This document shows positions 44,036 through 55,829 of a DNA stretch of 64,000 nt, in pieces; within the stretch, counting starts at the first letter, position 1, and every line of letters starts with the position of its first letter. This DNA is from Vicugna pacos. Taxonomy: Eukaryota; Chordata; Mammalia; Artiodactyla; Camelidae. Below the pieces are notes generated by a model. It was not told the DNA's origin. It saw only the letters and a program-made list of their open reading frames with translations, and did no database searches. Where the stretch lies: the NCBI RefSeq assembly GCF_048564905.1, contig NC_133014.1, positions 6,395,136-6,459,135 on the forward strand, in the 5' to 3' direction. Both the position numbers and the translations under genes were made by a program.

Positions 44036-44913
44036 GTAGAATTTTAGCTGATATGTCATTTTTTTTCCCCTGAAAAGAGCCTCCTTGAAGGTTGGATATG
44101 AGATAGAAAGCAGGAAAAAGAATGAAATCTGCTCCCTTGCAAAAAGGGTAACGTATGGCACATACAAAACATCTTTAGGTTTTTTCATCATGCATATCTT
44201 TACTTTTTGCTTTTTTAAGGATTAGGAAAATAACTTTGGGTGGAAGTTGCTCAGAATGGACTGTTTATTTATGATTTAAAATACAGTATTTTGCCAAAAA
44301 AAGTCTAATTCATAACAGAGTAAGAATTATAAACTACTTTCTAGTCATTGTATTTTGTCTATTTCCTTGAGCCAGCAAGAAATAAAGATTTCTGTTTATT
44401 ACAGTTTTTACCACTTTGGTTCAAGAAGAATAACCAAGGTCTTTAAACACCAGTTGGAGATGTGTTAAAATCTTTTGTGTTAAAATCCACCCAATGCCTA
44501 ATGGCAAGTCTACTGAATGAATGAACAATTGAGTGATTTCTGTTTGAATATTTTTGAAATCTACCTATGTGGTATTAAATGCAACGACTTATGGACATTT
44601 TAGACACAAAACACACATGTGAAAGCAAAGATCTGTGGCAGTTCTACACAGTGTCAATCAACAAGTGCTTTTTGAACATCTGGTCTGTGTCTACCAGTGA
44701 ACTAGGTGCTCTGTACACAAACATGCATTTTTCAAATAAACCTATAGGATAACTGATTTGTATCAAATTAATTTTGTTTCCTTTGCATATTTTGCACACA
44801 TTACTTTTCATATGTTCAGGATAAAAATTAAAATATTGTTTTTAATGATAATTCAGAAATAGGGAAAAAGACAAAACAAGAAAAAAATCTGCATTGACAC
44901 TATTCAACATCAT

Positions 44914-45312
44914 TGATATGGACTGAATTATGCCCCTGCCCACACCCCGCCAATTCATGTGTTGAAGTTCTGACCCCAGTGTGACTGTATTTGGAGACAG
45001 AGCTTTTAAGGAGGTCCTTAAGGTTAAATGAGGCATAAAGATGGGGCCCTAATGCAATAGGACTGGTGTCTTTATAAGAAGAGGAAGAGACACGAGCACT
45101 CTCTCTCTCTCTAGGCATACACAGAGGGAAGGCCAGGGGAAGACACAGCAAAAAGGCACTGTCTGCAGGCTGAGGGGAGAGGTCTCACCAGAAACAAGCT
45201 TACTGGAGCCTTGATCTCAGACTTCCAGTCTCCAAACTGGGAGAAAATTAATTTCTCTTTTTCAAGCCACTCATTCTGTGGAGTTTTGTTATGGCAGCCC
45301 AAGCAGACTAAC
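44914..45312 (+). mobile_element. solo MaLR-type LTR relic (MLT1-like)
   Basis: About 400-bp LTR of the ERVL-MaLR group by remembered family words (tgactgtatttggagacag, tggtgtctttataagaagagg) and a ctaacac end. Appears as a single LTR with no internal region; age probably tens of millions of years or more. Confidence 0.65.
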
Positions 45313-45868
45313 ACAAACACAGGGATTATTTAGCCAATTCAACACAAAAAAATAAAAATAAAATAATGAAATGAACGGCAAAGGTAGAAACTCTCATGGT
45401 TTAAAATGATATGATTATCTACCCAAAGGAGTCCAAAGGAATCAACTGGCAAATTATCAGAATGAGTAAGAGTTCACCTAAATTGTCAGATTTAAAGAAA
45501 ACTATTTTCAGGAATAATTTTCTTAGACATAAGCAAAGATAAATTGGAAGACGTTTATTAGAAAATGTAAACAGCTTAAAACACTATGAAATACTGAAGG
45601 CTAAAGTAAAGAATAAATGTGCAATATACTAAGAAACAAAAATACAAAACTTTACTAAAGGACATAAATGAATACGTGAATAAATGAAAATTTGTATCAT
45701 GATCTTTGACAACAGTCAATGTTATTAAAGTTTCAACTGATGGCAAATTAATCTACAAAGTCAATGTAATCCTTATTAAAATTCCAAAATGACTTTTCAT
45801 AAAATTTTAAGACTGATTCTGAAATTAATTTGGAGGAGAAAATATTCAAGAATATTCAAGAAATTTCT

Positions 45869-46713
45869 GCAAATCAAAACTACAATGAGGTATCACCTCA
45901 CATCAGTCAGAATGGCCGTCATTCAAAAATCCAAAAATGACAAATGCTGGAGAGGCTGTGGAGAAAGGGGAACCCTCCTACACTGCTGGTGGGAATGCAG
46001 TTTGGTGCAGCCACTATGGAAAACAGTGTGGCAATTCCTCAAAAGACTAGGAATAGACTTACCATATGACCCAGGAATCCCACTCCTGGGCTTGTACCCA
46101 GAAGGAAATCTACTTCAGGATGACACCTGCACCCCAATGTTCATAGCAGCACTATTTACAATAGCCAAAACATGGAAACAACCTAAATGTCCATCAACAG
46201 GTGACTGGATAAAGAAGATGTGGTATATTTATACAATGGAATACTACTCAGCCATAAAAACCGACAACATAATGCCATTTGCAGCAACATGGATGCTCCT
46301 AGAGAATGTCATTCTAAGTGAAGTAAGCCAGAAAGAGAAAGAAAAATACCATATGAGATCGCTCATATGTGGAATCTAAAAAACAAAAACAAACAAAGAA
46401 ACAAAAACAAAGCATAAATACAGGACAGAAATAGACTCATGGACAGAGAATACAGACTTGTGGTTACCGGTGGGGGGGTGGCGGGGTAGAGGGTGGGAAG
46501 GGATAGACTGGGATTTCAAAATTGTAGAACAGATAAACAAGATTACACTGTATAGCACAGGGAAATATACACAAAATGTTATGATAAATCACAGAGAAAA
46601 AAATGTGACAATGAGTGTGTATATGTCCATGTATGACTGAAAAATTGTACTGAACACTGGAATTTGACACAACACTGTAAAATGATTATGAATCAATAAA
46701 AATGTAAAAAAAA
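45869..46713 (+). mobile_element. young 5'-truncated LINE-1 with perfect target duplication
   Basis: 845 bases: the last ~170 codons of ORF2 without a stop (e.g. [60 protein letters not shown], ending [10 protein letters not shown]), the 3' UTR, AATAAA-like signal and A tail. Flanked by AGAATATTCAAGAAATTTCT at 45849-45868 and 46715-46734. The unbroken frame and exact duplication point to a recent insertion. Lacks the 5' UTR, ORF1 and reverse transcriptase, so cannot move by itself. Confidence 0.93.
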
Positions 46714-46739
46714 AAGAATATTCAAGAAATTTCTAAAAA

Positions 46740-47490
46740 AAAAAGAATGACACTTTGTCAATGTCAAAATGTACTGTACAGCAATAGTAATTGTTAAATT
46801 GTAGTAGTCATCATGTTATTGATCCACTAACAGGCAAATGTATCAATGGAAAGGAATAGAGTCTTGGAGCAGATAGGTTTATTATAGAGAAAAGGTGGTA
46901 TTTCAAATTAGTGCAAAAACGATGAACTATTGAATAAATGGTGCTTAGGGCAGTTGGCTCTCCATCTGGAAAAGAATACCCTATTTCACACTATAAATTG
47001 AAACAAATCCCAGAGGATTATTGAATTAAACCTAACACACACATACAGTTATATAAAATGCTGTATTTGAAAAAAATAGAGTAAATAATTGATTAGAAAT
47101 TGCTCTCGAGCAAAACTCAACATAAGGACACCACTAAGGAAAAGATAGATGAATCTGATTATGTTTTTAAAATATCCACATGAAAAGATACCTTAACCAA
47201 TATTAGCAGGGAAAAGGCAGAGTCAGTAAATATCTCAGTAACTATAGAGATACAAAAAAGAGAGAGAAAAAAAGAGAGGGAGACAGGGAAGGAGGGAAGC
47301 AGAAGGAAAGAAAGCAGACAACCTAAATGTCCATCATAGAGGAAATATTACATAAACTGCAGAATATCCATAATATGGACATTTATGCAACTATTAAATA
47401 GAATGAGGTTTATATGTACTGATAAGTTACTCTTTATTAGCATAATGAGGAGAGAAAACAAGTTGTAAGAGTACATACTGTACGGTTCAA
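46740..47490. other. intergenic, nothing recognised
   Basis: AT-rich with purine-rich runs at about 47.25-47.32 kb. Confidence 0.4.
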
Positions 47491-47494
47491 TGTC

Positions 47495-47945
47495 AGTTTG
47501 CTTCTGTTCATACATAGCAAACCACTCAGTTGCTTAAAACAAAACCATCTATCTAGTTCAAAATTTTGTAGAACAGTAATTTGGGCTGGGCTTAACTGGG
47601 CAGTTGTTATGGTTTGGGCTGGGCTCAGTTCATTAGGTGAGCTCATTTAGGTATTTGCATTCATCTAGTAAACAGAGTGAAGTGTCTGGGAAATTTTTCC
47701 CTGTAGTCTCTCATTCTCTGGGTGACTAGTCCAGGCTGGTTTCAGAGCTCTAAGACATTGAAAATAAAAGCTACTAGACCTCTTGGCCCTGGATTTGAAA
47801 CTGATACAACATGACTTCTGCATTATTGGTCACAGCAAGTCACATGGCTAGCCAGATTCAAGGGGTGGGGAAATTAACTCCATCTGTCATGAGAGGCGCT
47901 GAAAAGCTGTATGGCCAATTTTGAAATCTACCAATCTCAACTTCA
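47495..47945 (-). repeat. old interspersed repeat, class uncertain
   Basis: tagcaaaccactcagttgcttaaaacaa... gggctgggctcagttc... cagcaagtcacatggctagcc resembles an old DNA-transposon-like repeat whose name I cannot fix. Confidence 0.35.
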
Positions 47946-47949
47946 GTTC

Positions 47950-50900
47950 AAGTTTATTCAAAATTGTGCATGTAGTTCCAAAAGTACTTACTTAGATAAG
48001 TGCAAAGAAAAAAGGTGGGATTCTACACACACTTGCAAATAACAATGATTCTAGAGAAATGGGATTGTGAGGGGCTCATAAAAGCCTTTTTAAACTATCT
48101 TTATTTCTGCATTTTTGCATTAACTCTATGAGTTACTTCTATTGAGTAAAAACTAAGCTTAAAAAATTTAATAAATGCCACCCACTTTTATTAGTATATG
48201 GGTTAATATATTTAAAGATCTGGATTTACATATGTGAAAGATCAACTCTCTTCATTTCATTACATTTACTTTTCCAAAGTGCTTTATTGGCCAAGCATTA
48301 TTGTAAAGGTTGTGACCAGTGGATTTGTCAGTGCCAAGCTAATTTAGTGAGATATAATTTTTTTTAACTAAATGAACTCACCGTATGGAGATCCCCCACC
48401 TCTTGAAGAAAATGCAAGGGAATTACATGAAACATTTCTCCTCCTTCCCACGTTAAATCAGGTTCTGCTTCATAAATTGTTATTACAATGAAACTCAGCA
48501 GGCTTTCAAGGAACTGAACTTTAATCTGTAGGATATAAAAATGGAATTTCAAAATCGATTATAAATTTCTGTGTTCAAAGTTTCTGAGTTCTTCAGTGGC
48601 ACCCAGTGTCCTTCCAGAATGCTATGAGTCTACAGTAAATTGAGATGCAAGTATGAGAATTACTGTTTGATGGCATCTACCGATAAAGCAAGGTTTCATA
48701 GAAGATAGGTATAGGTTTATTTTAGAGGCTGCCTGTCAAATTTCCAAAATGCTGTTTGGAGGCAGAAAAGGCCAGCCTCCCCCATCTGCTCACACTGTTC
48801 TGGCTCACCTGAAGACACTTTCTCTTCCTCCCACCTTCTGTGTCTGTATCCTGTTCTCTCTTGACCTTTTCATCTGCTTTTAAACTGGTCTATTTAGTAG
48901 TGGCAGGGGATGGGAGAGCCACACAACCTCGGGAGAACCAGGATGTCCTAACAGACAAGATCCACGAAAGTCAGACCAGGCTTTTATCTATTTTAGATTT
49001 TCCTTTGTCAAGAGTAGTATTTCAAACCATGCGCCAGCTACTTGCTCATTGGCCTTCAGCTGTATAAGCACATTTCCTTATTCCTCTCTGATCGTGGAGA
49101 GCTAAGCCTGCAGAATAAACTTTCCTCCCTGCTGGATTCCAGCTAGTTTCTGTCCTTAGGAGAGGAGGTGGGGAGGAGTTTGAAAGAGGAAGGGAGGGCC
49201 ATTTTTTTCCTGCTTTGGGGCTGCAGCACCAGTACATGACTTCACACTCCCCAGTTTCTGCCACAACGAGAGCCACAGGTGCTAATCTCCAGGTAATGTC
49301 ACCTTTTACCATTTTACAATCCCACTGTCCTCCCAAGATGATCTATTTACAGTTTTGGTGAGATATGCTACATGTATTTAAACTACATAAATTTTAAGAA
49401 TTCCAGTTGTTCCACGTCCTTGTCAACCCTTGGTATAGTTTATGTTTTTAATTTTCAGCCATTCTATTCCTTGCAACACTTGTAACCAATTCCCTAAATT
49501 AAAGTACAAACAAAAGATCTTTAGAAATTCTCACTGCTATCTCATGTCCATGGATAACCTAGTCTCTGAGTGATAGAAGTTCGAAAGTTCAATTATTTTT
49601 AAATCTTCCTGTAGTTTAATAACAAATGGGACTATGCTAGTCATACACTGTTTTGTAATATGTGTGTGTGGTGTATTTTCTACATAAACAAGAGATGTTC
49701 ACAATCCATTGTTTTTTAGACAGATAAACACTGTTCAGTATCTTGCATTTTTCGCAACAAAATATCTAGATTCGCTGCATTGTTTTTTTTAATTTTTTAT
49801 TCTAAAAGAAAAACAGACATAGAAAAACCACACAAATGTTAGCTTAATAAATTATTATTAAGTAAACACCATGCAAGTCAAAAAGTAGAATTTTGACAGC
49901 CATCCCAGAAACCCCGTCTGTGCACCATCCTAACTGCAATCTCCTCACTCCTCTTAATTTAGTACTATCCTGACTTTTTAGGTACTCACATCTCTGTTTC
50001 TTCAGAGTTGTCTCACCCAAATTCGAGTTCCTAGCTCAAGGTGACAACCAGGATTCTCAGTATGAAAGATAAGAAATTCAGATACAGCAGATACAAGATT
50101 AAGTAAAAGTTCTTGTCTCAAATTAGAATCTGAGGTATCCATGCGAACTTATGAACTATATATACATATATATTTTAAGTATTCTTAGATGTTACATATT
50201 TTTTTCTTATCTTAGCCGAAATGACCAAAAGGCAATGAACAACCCAATGGCAATGAACCTCTCTAGACCCCAAATAGTGATCTTCCATACTAAAAGAAAC
50301 CAGAGCTACTTAGAGAAAGAATTCTAGATCTGGGACAAGAAATATGTATGATGAGAAATACGTAAGGAACATCTTACAGTATAGAAGGAAGCCTTCAAGA
50401 CTGCCAATGTCACATCTAAAGAATGCAGGAGTCAGCTGGAGGAGGCACCAAATGGCCAAAGGTGAGAAAGTGTAAGCTTCAGTGTGGTGAACTGCAGTGC
50501 ACTGAACTCAGTCCAGTGTGAGTTCCCTTCTTTTTCACTTTCGATTTATCTTTCTGTTTATTGTTTATTTGCACTTGTGTTTATTTACTCTTCATTTCTG
50601 AAATGACATTTTTATTTTTAATTCTTTCCCAAACTCTGTCACCTTCTTTCCCAGCTTATCTAATTCTGATGTGTTCTTCTTTTATTTCTTGTATCGTTGT
50701 CTTAATGCCTTCGGCTCATTTTCAAATAATGGAATGCACCTACTGCGTGGGTGCATCTTTAATGGCGTGCTTTCATTGTCTGCAATAATGTCATTGCTCT
50801 TTATACTCCTTTTCCTGTAATAATTTTGTATGGGGTTTGACCTTGATCCTTTCCTATGCCTCCTTTTTATTGGGAACTAGTTTTTCTGAACTTTAGGAAT

Positions 50901-51530
50901 GAGAAAAGGATTCAGAAGCGCCTTCCTAACTCCATGATTCGCCCTCTTTCTGTGGTTTTTGTGTCTGTTCAAAACAGGGCATCTTGCTTGCTGCTGTTTC
51001 CTGGCTCTGTTCTCTCCCTCACCTGGGTCTGGATTTCTCTTTCTTTCATCTTGTCACAAGTGTCAAGCCCCGTCTTAGAAGGGAGCCCCAGAGGCTCAGT
51101 TTTGGAGGTACCTAAGGATAGCCTTCAATTCTTACTTTGGGACCCCTCTCACCTGCTATTGGATTGGGCAAGGATTTTTTCTTTGACCTAAAATTTTCTT
51201 GTAATGGAAAATACATATCGGTTTGAGAAGAGTTTTAAATGTGAAAAAAAATGCATATTAGTCCTTCTTGTAATAATGTCTAGATTAGTGTTTTTAAAAT
51301 TGTTTTGACCAAAACAATAGGAAATCCATTTTATATTATGAGCCAGTGCACACAGATGTGTGAGTGTGTAGGTGTAAAGTAAAAGTTTCATGAGACAGTT
51401 CTTACTTTTAATAGGAAAGAAGCACTCTGCTATTTCAATTCTCTTCTATTCTTTTAAATGATGGCTCATGAAGGACTAAATTGATTTCGTGACTTTTCAC
51501 TTTTACGTTTAAGAATGTGGGTTTCTTTAA
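47950..51530. other. intergenic, nothing recognised
   Basis: Short open frames without a family. Probable undetected old repeats. Confidence 0.4.
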
Positions 51531-51534
51531 GAAC

Positions 51535-53475
51535 AGCAGTTCTCAAACATTTTGGTCTGAGGATCCATTTATACTCTTTAAAATGATCAATGAATGCAAA
51601 GAACTTTTGTTAATCTGAATTATGTCTATACCAACAATATTCATAACAGAAACTAAGAAATTTAAAACATTTATTAATTCATTTGAAAGTAACAATATTC
51701 CCATTATATGTTACCATGTATATTTTAAGGAAAAATAGCTATGTTTTCCAAAACAAAAATTTAGCATTGTTTACCTTTCTGCAAATCTCTTTTATGTCTT
51801 GCTTAATAGAAGACAGCTGGATTCATGTACTTTTTCTGCATTCAATCTGTTGCAATGTTATTTTTGTCAAAGAAAACAAAGAAAGTCCTTCTTTGTGCAA
51901 GTAAGTGGAGAAGGAAGAAGTATTTCAATAATCTTTCCAGATAATTTTTGATATTCTTCTTTCTTACTACACCCAAATTCAGCATTTCTTAAAGTTTAGT
52001 ACAACATAGGATCCAAAACCTTATCAATATTTCTTCTTACTCTGTGACGTTAAAATTCATCGGTCTGGGGTGTTTTCCAACAACCAAATCTCTGAGTCTC
52101 CAGACACCAACTGAACATCCTACAATTCTATTCTGACACCACCTGGAGTTACCGTCAGAATCCACAGGTTTGAGGAGGCTGCTCCCACTTCAGATGCCAG
52201 TTACAAATATTGGGCCCTCAGATTACCCACTCTTCCAGCTGATTGGCTACAAGTCAGGGGTTCCCACAACCGCCCTGTCCTCAGTTTTGCTAGAACAGCT
52301 CACAGAACTCAGGAGACAGTTTACTTGCTATGACTGATTTATCACAGAGGATACAGCTGGGGAACAGCCACATGGAAGAGATGCACAGGGCGAGGTATGG
52401 GTGTGGTGTGTCTAGAGCCTCCATGCCCCCCCTCCAGATGCACCACCCTCCCAGCACCTCAACGTGCTTGTTCACTTGGGGGTTCCATCACACAGGCATG
52501 ATTGACTATTAACTCAGTTTCCAGCGCCCTTCCTCTCCCCAGAGGTTGGGGGAGGTAAGGCTGAAAGTTTCATGCTTTTAATCAAGGTTTGGTCTTTGTA
52601 GTGACTCAGTCCCCATCTGAAGCTACCTAGGGGCCCACCCAGAGTTGCCTCATTCAACAAAAGACACTCCTGTCAAGCAGGACATTCCAGCAGATTTAGG
52701 ATCTTTGTGTCAAGAACTGTGTCAAATACATGTTTCTTGTCGGGCCACAATCAATCAGTCTGTCAATAAACAATCCAAAAAGTAATCATAATGGCTGTTA
52801 GCATTACCACTGATTTCATTAGAAAAATCTTTCAATATTGGGATGCTGTCAGACTCATAGTAGAAGATACAGGTTTTCCAAAAGTTTGAATTTTCACTTG
52901 AAAGCCTGAATTTTATCATTGGCCACAAATACTCTCAGTTTCTTTGAAGCAAAGGGCTCCCTTAATTCATTTTGGAGAAAATGTCTGCCAACTCCTCAAG
53001 ACTGTGTAACAGCAGTTTGTCTGTCAGTTCTTCCTTTAAGGAAAAAATGGCATTCCATGAAAAAATGCAGCTTGATATTCTCCATTGCAAACCATGGCCC
53101 CAGAGCTTTGGCTCCAGGCAGCCCCATACTCCATATCCACCAACCAGAGGGTTTCTGGGCACTTCCCATCTCATTCCAAAGGGTACGGCTGCTTCAACCT
53201 TCAGTGGCACTTTTTGTTTGTGTGTTTGTTTTTACTGCACGTGCATGGTGGTTGGTGGTGATGATTGATGAATGCAGTTCAATTTTGTGCCACTGCCTGG
53301 ATTCATGCCATCAGCTTTCATTACTTTTGCACCGTCAGAGCAAATATCTAAATAGAGAAGACAACTAATGTCCTCAGATTATCATGGAAACACTTTTGAC
53401 ATCACAGACTCCCCTGAAAGGATCTTGGTGATGGTCAAGGCCCACAGATGACACTTGGAGAACTGCTACGTTAGA
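51535..53475. mobile_element. degraded hAT-Charlie DNA transposon, interrupted
   Basis: Left end CAGCAGTTCTCAAACATTTT and right end ...CACTTGGAGAACTGCTA form imperfect hAT-type inverted ends. The left arm (to about 52.06 kb) contains ttaatagaagacagctggatt, a word of this repeat family. The right arm resumes near 52.83 kb with a broken minus-strand frame. Two arms are split by an LTR-like relic. No intact transposase. Confidence 0.55.
52065..52800. mobile_element. probable old ERV-L-type LTR relic nested in hAT
   Basis: Inserted between the arms of the hAT element; resembles old ERVL-group LTRs (ggggttcccacaaccgccctgtcctcagttttgc). Single LTR-like block, no internal region, broken and old. 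Family assignment uncertain. Confidence 0.35.
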
Positions 53476-54214
53476 GATTACGCTGTTGTTGTAAAGACTG
53501 AACACTAATACTTCCTTAAGTTCATTTATAGAAACAAAAAGGAGAACTAGAATGATTTGAAAAAACCCCAGTGAAACTATTCAATTACCTTAGTTGCCAA
53601 AGCAGGATCCTCTAGAAAGAACTGTGTCTTTTAATATTTGAACAGCATCTTAGGAATGCAGTAAACAATAAATTATAATAAAAATTAAAGTAGTTTATGT
53701 TTATTGTGTTGACTGAAAAAAATGCACAACCTAAAAGTTGAGAATTATGTTTTATTTGGTGGAGTTCCTGAGGGCTTCAAGCCCAGAGACATCCCCTCAG
53801 ACAGCTCTAAGCGACTGCTCTGAAGAGGTAAGGGGAGGAGCTGGGATACATGGGCGTTTTGGCAACAAAAACATCAAAAGATTACTGTTATTAAAAAAAA
53901 AAACAACAGACATCTCAAGTTAAGGAATTTAGCGCTTTTCTATATATGGGAAGATGCAAGAGCCTGGGCTCACTGAAATCACTCCTTTGATGTGCACCTT
54001 AGCTCTCTAGGGCCAGTGGCCTGTTTTTTCCTATCTTGAGTGCCCTCTGAGTGTGCTGTTGAGGGTGGCTGCAGGGGCTGAGGGCTGGGCAGTGGGCAGC
54101 CTGTTTGTCTCCATCTTAAGTGGCTTGTAGTGACTTTATGGCTGTAACATCCTTGTTTACTGATATGGCAAGCAACATTTTTCATTCACAATTGTAATGT
54201 TTCCTGCTGGGGGA

Positions 54215-54400
54215 GAACAGTGCTAGGTACTTTAAAGCATTGCCTCCATTACTCTTTAGTATCAAACTCTGGGGTAAATACTGTATAATATCCACATTTT
54301 AGAGATGAGGAAACTGGAGCACAGAGAGATAAAAGCACTTGACAGGGTTACAAGCTATACGTGGTGGAATAAAAACTTGAACCCACAAAGTCTAATTCCC
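54215..54400 (-). repeat. MIR SINE
   Basis: gtgctaggtactttaaagcattg, ttagagatgaggaaactggagcac. Confidence 0.75.
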
Positions 54401-55319
54401 AGAGCTTGGACCTTTAAACCCTGCAGATTATTCAAGGTCACATCTAAGCCCCAAATTTACTCCATGTATGTGTGTCCACTCAGTCTTCAAAGAAAAAGCA
54501 AATGTCTCTTGTCAATCATAGTGCCCCAAGAAAGGGCTTAATAAATGTCTGAATGTGCGACCAAAAGACCGAGTAAACTGCCGTTCTATCTTTAAGTCAT
54601 GGTGGTTAGTAATCACGTTAAAAGTGAAATTCTGAAATGCTGAGCCCAATCAATATTGCATTTAAGTCATCCAGGAGGGAACCAGCTGTATAGAAAAAAA
54701 AAATTTCCTTGAAAGCTGACAAAAAATGTTATATGTACACACACATGTATATGAACCTGTTTGCCAAATAGATAAATAGTTAAGTAGTTAATAAACGTGT
54801 AGGTGAGGTCAGAACAAAATGTAGTTCACGTTTTCTAGGGCAATAAAACCCCTAACACCATTGGGATTGGCCTCTCCACCAGGTTCTAAACTCCTAAACC
54901 TTATCCACTTCTGCAGGTTAAAAGTTACAACTCTACAGGGCTATGAACTGCCCCGACTTCTATCCTTTATTAACCCACTATCCCTTGACAACGAAGTTAC
55001 ATCCCCCAGTCTGTCAGCCAAGGAGTGGGGAGGGGGAGCGGTTTCTGTAAAAGGCCCCGGCGAAGGAAGGCCCTCTTTCACAAGGTAAGCTAATTTAAGA
55101 AATGCTGGGAGGTACCCTACGCTCAAGCAATTTGGCCTTTTTCCAAGTTTGGATTTTTTAAAAAATGTTCTCAAGCGTGGGATTTCCCCTTCATTGTCAC
55201 ACACTCAACCTGTTTTCTGGGTGGAGACCTGGCGGGACTAGGTTTGGCCGCACGTCTCCCTGTCATTTCCTGGGACATAATCTCGGTTGGGATTTTTTCG
55301 GGGTGGGGAGAGGCGCAAG
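54400..55319. other. 5' flank of the CHST10 CpG island
   Basis: No exon or named repeat. GC rises after 55.2 kb. Confidence 0.4.
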
Positions 55320-55419
55320 GACTAGGTGGGGATAGGCCGCCAGAGGTCCCTTGGCCGCATCTCCCTGCGCCTCCCCTCGGTCCCGGCGGCGCGGGGGCGG
55401 GGCGGGGAAAGGAGGGGGC

Positions 55420-55799
55420 GGCGGGGGCGCGCGCGGCGGGGGCGCGCACAGCTGGGCAGGCGGCGCGCACGGACGGGCGGCGGGGGCCGCGTGGGGCGGC
55501 GGCGGAGGCCTCTCCCCCACGAGAGAGCCTCGCGCGCCCGCCTTCCTTCTTCCGCCGCCGCCGCCGCCGCCGCCACATCCCCGGCCGGGCGCGCGGGCCG
55601 CGGCGCGGAGGCCGCCGGTGGCGGCGCCGAGGCCTCCGGGCGGGCAGGCGGGCAGGCGGGCAGGCCTCCCGCGCTCCCCGGACTCCGGGACCCCGCGCGC
55701 CTCGCCCCCAGGCCCGCGAGGCCCGCGAGGCCCGCGCCGAGCTTCGTCCCCGGGCGCAGAAGGGCCCGAGGACCCCGGCGAGCTTCGGCTCCACGCAGG
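55420..55799 (+). other. CHST10: probable untranslated first exon of CHST10
   Basis: CpG-rich sequence ending at a good donor CAGG|GTGAGC (GT at 55800-55801). The 5' edge is approximate because TATA-less promoters start diffusely. The long open frames here are GC-bias artefacts in several frames and on both strands. Contains a (CCG)n run at 55552-55574. Confidence 0.45.
55552..55574 (+). repeat. (CCG)n microsatellite in CHST10 first exon
   Basis: Seven full CCG units plus CC, inside the probable 5' UTR. Such runs often vary in length. Confidence 0.8.
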
Positions 55800-55829
55800 G
55801 TGAGCTCGGGGACGGGCAGTTGGGTGGGT

